The position numbers were made by a program, and so were the translations under genes. From Methanomethylovorans sp041447285 (GTDB taxonomy: Archaea > Halobacteriota > Methanosarcinia > Methanosarcinales > Methanosarcinaceae): 64,000 nucleotides of DNA. Below, in pieces: positions 61,252 through 64,000 of this stretch. The notes under the pieces were generated by a model that saw nothing but the letters and a program-made list of their open reading frames with translations, made no database searches and was not told the origin of the DNA. Numbering within the stretch: position 1 is the stretch's first letter; each line of letters opens with the position of its first letter. Where the stretch lies: NCBI RefSeq assembly GCF_041447285.1, contig NZ_JBGMEB010000025.1, positions 1-64,000 of the forward strand, in the 5' to 3' direction.

Positions 61252-62235
61252 CTATAGTGTTTTATTGAAAAATTCAAGGTTTTTGCTTTTTATATCTTTA
61301 AGATGCATGATATTCTCAATAGTAGCGTCGACAAAATATCTAAAACCTAAATATGTTGTCTTAGAGGGATTTAATATAAAATTGAAAAAGCTGCGAATAA
61401 AATATCCTAATTGGCACCAAAAAAAAATTAGCTTGTTCTTATAAGTTAAGTCTATATTTTTATAGAAAAAATACAATGAATATGTTTGTTTCATAATAAT
61501 TAGCTCTTTTTTTGGCAGTCTACCTGCATTTGAAGTTTTATGAATCAATTTAGCGTGAGGTGTAATTAATAATGAATTAGGATATTTTTTATAAATTCCA
61601 TATGATAGGTCGACATCTTCTTTAAAAGAATACCTTCTAAGATTCTCATCAAAATTAAATTCTTCAAAAACTTTTCTCCTGTATGACTGATTTGCACCAG
61701 AAAGCCATTGGCATTTGGTAACCTCATTGATATTAGATGGATATAGGGTATTAGTAGAGGGAAGCACTTCACATTTGTTTTTATAATTAAAACTAAAGTA
61801 GAATAGTTTATGCATTATTGTCTTAATTCGCTCAACTATTATGTTCTCTTTAATTCCATTGACATTTTGTATAAATCCTTGAACACCTAGAGCATTAGGA
61901 TATTCGTTATATGTATGCAAAATTTCTCTCAAATAGTTATCATCTAAAATTACATCATCATCTAAAAATAGAATAATATCTGCTATAGCTTTCTTTATTC
62001 CAATGTTTCTTGCTATTGTCAAACTTTTTCCACGCATATTTCTAATATATATCAATTCCACATTTTTTTCTTTAAATCCAATCCGCATATCTTCTATCAA
62101 AATTTTAATGTTATTTGTTTCACTGTCATCAACAATTATAATTTCAGTGATTAAATCTGTTTGTCTTAATAAAGAATTGAATAAGTCAGTCAGTTCAGCT
62201 ACCCTATTATATGTTGGAATAATTATGGAAAACAT
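61252..62235 (-). CDS. Glycosyltransferase family 2 (AT-rich gene)
   Basis: GT-A transferase of 327 residues. N-terminal signature SIIIPTYNRVAELTDLFNSL, first Asp in IIVDDSETN, DxD-type LFLDDDVILDD, and QWLSGANQSYRR with the later acidic ED in FKEDVDLSYG. It would add one sugar to a surface glycan. Orientation opposite to the surrounding genes and strongly A/T-rich codon use suggest it arrived with its convergent neighbour. Confidence 0.87.
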   Translation of the reverse strand: MFSIIIPTYNRVAELTDLFNSLLRQTDLITEIIIVDDSETNNIKILIEDMRIGFKEKNVELIYIRNMRGKSLTIARNIGIKKAIADIILFLDDDVILDDNYLREILHTYNEYPNALGVQGFIQNVNGIKENIIVERIKTIMHKLFYFSFNYKNKCEVLPSTNTLYPSNINEVTKCQWLSGANQSYRRKVFEEFNFDENLRRYSFKEDVDLSYGIYKKYPNSLLITPHAKLIHKTSNAGRLPKKELIIMKQTYSLYFFYKNIDLTYKNKLIFFWCQLGYFIRSFFNFILNPSKTTYLGFRYFVDATIENIMHLKDIKSKNLEFFNKTL

Positions 62236-62629
62236 TTATACCTCAATTGTATCCATAAAATGGATTAGCACTTAACAGTTGTCTTCGCTATTTACAGTCA
62301 TATGTATTTTTTATTTTTAAATTTTGGTGTCTCAAAATAGGAAAGTGATTTGAGAAATTATTGATATCCCTATGTCAAAATGAAATCAATGTGTATAAGG
62401 ATTCCAAACATTTATATATGCTCATTAGATTATCTATTGCTGCATAATTATATTACATTTCAAAGTGGTGAAAAAATGGGATTTTTATTATTGAAGCAAA
62501 TTCTCTCTATAACCGTGCAGAATTTATTTATCAGTAAAAAGGTTCTATCTTGAAAATAGTAATTATCTTCGGCATTCTTGGAATGAGAGTTATGTACATC
62601 TAACTATAATATCTATTAGCTGGTGGATT
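62236..62629. other. Leader region of rfbF with short ORF and possible epimerase remnant
   Basis: No full gene in 394 bases. A TATA-like TTTATATATG at 62411-62420 would start a plus-strand transcript near 62440. A 25-codon frame with GGTG at 62467-62470 begins at ATG 62476 and ends at TGA 62551. Overlapping its stop, a TTG at 62550 opens a frame reading MKIVIIFGILGMRVMYI (TAA 62601), whose start resembles the opening of UDP-GlcNAc 2-epimerase. Both are short and uncertain. Confidence 0.35.
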
Positions 62630-63406
62630 ATGAAAACCCTAATTCTTGCTGGGGGATTTGGTACAAGACTTGCGGAAGAAACGCATGCAATCCCTAAACC
62701 TATGGTAGAAATAGGCGGAAAACCCATATTATGGCATATTATGAAGTTGTATTCATTTTACGGGTATAATGACTTCATAATTCTTTTAGGTTACAAAGGT
62801 TACATTATAAAGGAATATTTTGCAAATTATTTCCTTCACCAAAGCGATGTAACAATCGACATCTCAAAAAATAAAATGGAAGTTCATCGTAACAAAAGTG
62901 AACCATGGACTGTCACACTTGTTGACACTGGACTGGACACAATGACAGGAGGTAGAATATTGAGAGCAAAGAGTTACGTTGGTAATGAAACTTTCATGCT
63001 GACTTATGGAGATGGAATTGCAGATGTTAACATTGAAAAACTTGTTTCATTCCATCGTTCTCATGGTCATCTGGTAACGGTAACCTCAGTGCAACCGGAG
63101 GGCCGTTATGGAGCTATATCTGCAGATAACACTGGAAGAGTGGAGCATTTTGCAGAGAAACCCGCAGGTGATGGTGCCTGGATCAATGCAGGTTTCTTTA
63201 TTTGTGAGCCAGATATTTTTGATTATTTGAAAGATGGAGATGCGACTGTTTTTGAAAGAGAGCCACTTGAAAAACTGAGCGATGATAGGGAGATATTTGC
63301 CTACAAACATACAGGATTCTGGAAATGCATGGACACTTTACGCGATATGCAACAACTGAATCAGATGTGGAAGAATGGTAATAGCAAATGGAAGTTATGG
63401 GATTAA
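62630..63406 (+). CDS. rfbF: Glucose-1-phosphate cytidylyltransferase
   Basis: Makes CDP-glucose from CTP and glucose-1-phosphate, first step towards CDP-linked 3,6-dideoxy sugars; 258 residues, normal length. Signatures: LAGGFGTRLAEETHAIPKPM, YGDGIADVNI, and KHTGFWKCMDTLRDM near the C-terminus. The partner dehydratase gene follows after seven bases. Confidence 0.93.
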   Translation: MKTLILAGGFGTRLAEETHAIPKPMVEIGGKPILWHIMKLYSFYGYNDFIILLGYKGYIIKEYFANYFLHQSDVTIDISKNKMEVHRNKSEPWTVTLVDTGLDTMTGGRILRAKSYVGNETFMLTYGDGIADVNIEKLVSFHRSHGHLVTVTSVQPEGRYGAISADNTGRVEHFAEKPAGDGAWINAGFFICEPDIFDYLKDGDATVFEREPLEKLSDDREIFAYKHTGFWKCMDTLRDMQQLNQMWKNGNSKWKLWD

Positions 63407-63413
63407 GATTAAT

Positions 63414-64000
63414 ATGGATTTAGCTTCAGCCTATAAAAATAAAAATGTCTTCATAACAGGTCACACTGGATTCAAAGGTTCATGGCTTTCATTATGGCTC
63501 TATAAAATGGGAGCAAATGTATTTGGATACTCTCTGCGACCAGACAATATTCCTAATAATTACACAGCATCCTGCGTGGGTGATGTACTTGCTGGGGAAA
63601 CAATTGCCGATATACGCAACAAGAAATCACTGAAGGAAGCCATTAAAAAAGCAGATCCAGATTATGTATTCCATCTTGCTGCTCAGCCTTTAGTAAGAGA
63701 AAGTTACAATTGTCCCGTTGAGACGTTTGAGATAAACGTTATTGGTAGCCTGAATGTTCTTGATAGTTTACAGCAATATGAAAACCAATGTTCTGTGGTT
63801 ATTGTTACAAGTGACAAGTGTTATGATAACAAAGAGCAGCTATGGGGATATCGTGAAAGTGATCCATTAGGTGGTCATGATCCATATAGTGCAAGTAAAG
63901 CAGCTGCAGAAATAGCTGTATCTTCATATCGAAAATCCTTTTTTCCAAGCGAATTTTTAGATGAACATGGAGTAAAAATCGCCACGGCTAGAGCCGGAAA
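63414..64000 (+). CDS. rfbG: CDP-glucose 4,6-dehydratase (5' part, cut by window edge)
   Basis: SDR that converts CDP-glucose to CDP-4-keto-6-deoxyglucose. ATG 63414 opens a frame running off the right edge (195 codons seen). NAD motif VFITGHTGFKGSWLSLWL, then FHLAAQPLVRESY, TSDKCYDN and the active-site DPYSASKAAAE are the marks of RfbG. Seven bases separate it from rfbF, so both steps are co-expressed; the sugar is probably part of the surface glycan moved by AglB. The C-terminus is not visible. Confidence 0.92.
   Translation, partial: MDLASAYKNKNVFITGHTGFKGSWLSLWLYKMGANVFGYSLRPDNIPNNYTASCVGDVLAGETIADIRNKKSLKEAIKKADPDYVFHLAAQPLVRESYNCPVETFEINVIGSLNVLDSLQQYENQCSVVIVTSDKCYDNKEQLWGYRESDPLGGHDPYSASKAAAEIAVSSYRKSFFPSEFLDEHGVKIATARAG

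Overview
The window reads as chromosomal DNA of a methanogenic archaeon of the Methanosarcinales, most likely a methylotrophic member of the Methanosarcinaceae (Methanolobus / Methanomethylovorans / Methanococcoides-like). The evidence is a cytosolic heterodisulfide reductase (hdrCBA) with mvhD, a homoaconitase-type small subunit for coenzyme B synthesis, an archaeal methanopterin enzyme (mptD), archaeal replication genes (pcn, priL), an archaeal alaS, an archaellum operon and archaeosortase/archaetidylserine genes. The exact genus cannot be fixed from sequence reading alone. No rRNA, IS element, prophage or CRISPR array was seen; one tRNA gene (Thr, UGU) is present.

Layout. 0-8.4 kb: a broken fragment, small conserved genes (winged-helix-like protein, TrmO, nitrilase-family hydrolase, PHP phosphoesterase), a 911-residue TPR protein with a fresh internal duplication, tRNA-Thr, a class II aldolase and a CDP-alcohol phosphatidyltransferase. 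8.5-15.4 kb: the metabolic centrepiece, hdrC-hdrB / hdrA-mvhD-fdhB-like-fdhA-like-small protein, which looks like one electron-bifurcating Hdr complex fed by an F420-type subunit and carrying an unusually short molybdopterin subunit. 15.6-19.7 kb: archease and RtcB (RNA ligation) with a candidate structured RNA behind them, a PUA protein and a bactofilin-like protein. 19.8-24.5 kb: argD-hisC, then on the other strand artA-psd-pssA-mptD, linking archaeosortase to the lipid made by its neighbours. 24.5-29.7 kb: Nudix, TFS, PCNA, PriL, then a Psp-type envelope-stress module (pspA, pspAA, pspAB, htpX). 29.7-37.7 kb: CbiA/CfbB, MoaA, SurE, and a divergent gene pair that has been tandemly duplicated, leaving an intact alaS and a decayed copy of its 5' end.

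37.7-48.9 kb: a membrane histidine kinase divergent from two response regulators (one with a KaiC-like N-terminal part), a THUMP-like methyltransferase, and the archaellum operon arlCDE-F-G-H-I-J without a flagellin gene. 48.9-51.2 kb: a homoisocitrate/isopropylmalate dehydrogenase, an uncharacterised protein and a YLRT-type homoaconitase small subunit, probably coenzyme B biosynthesis. 51.3-64 kb: aglB (oligosaccharyltransferase) followed by a glycan locus of glycosyltransferases, NDP-sugar dehydratases/epimerases, nucleotidyltransferases and a flippase, with several truncated remnants and an AT-rich patch, typical of a surface-glycan region that is being exchanged. The last gene (CDP-glucose 4,6-dehydratase) runs off the right edge.

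The most notable points are the Hdr/Fdh-like locus with its short FdhA homologue and an in-frame TAG joining mvhD to fdhB, the hairpin RNA candidate behind rtcB, the ORF91-alaS duplication with its alaS remnant, and a perfect 22-bp palindrome between aglB and the glycan genes.
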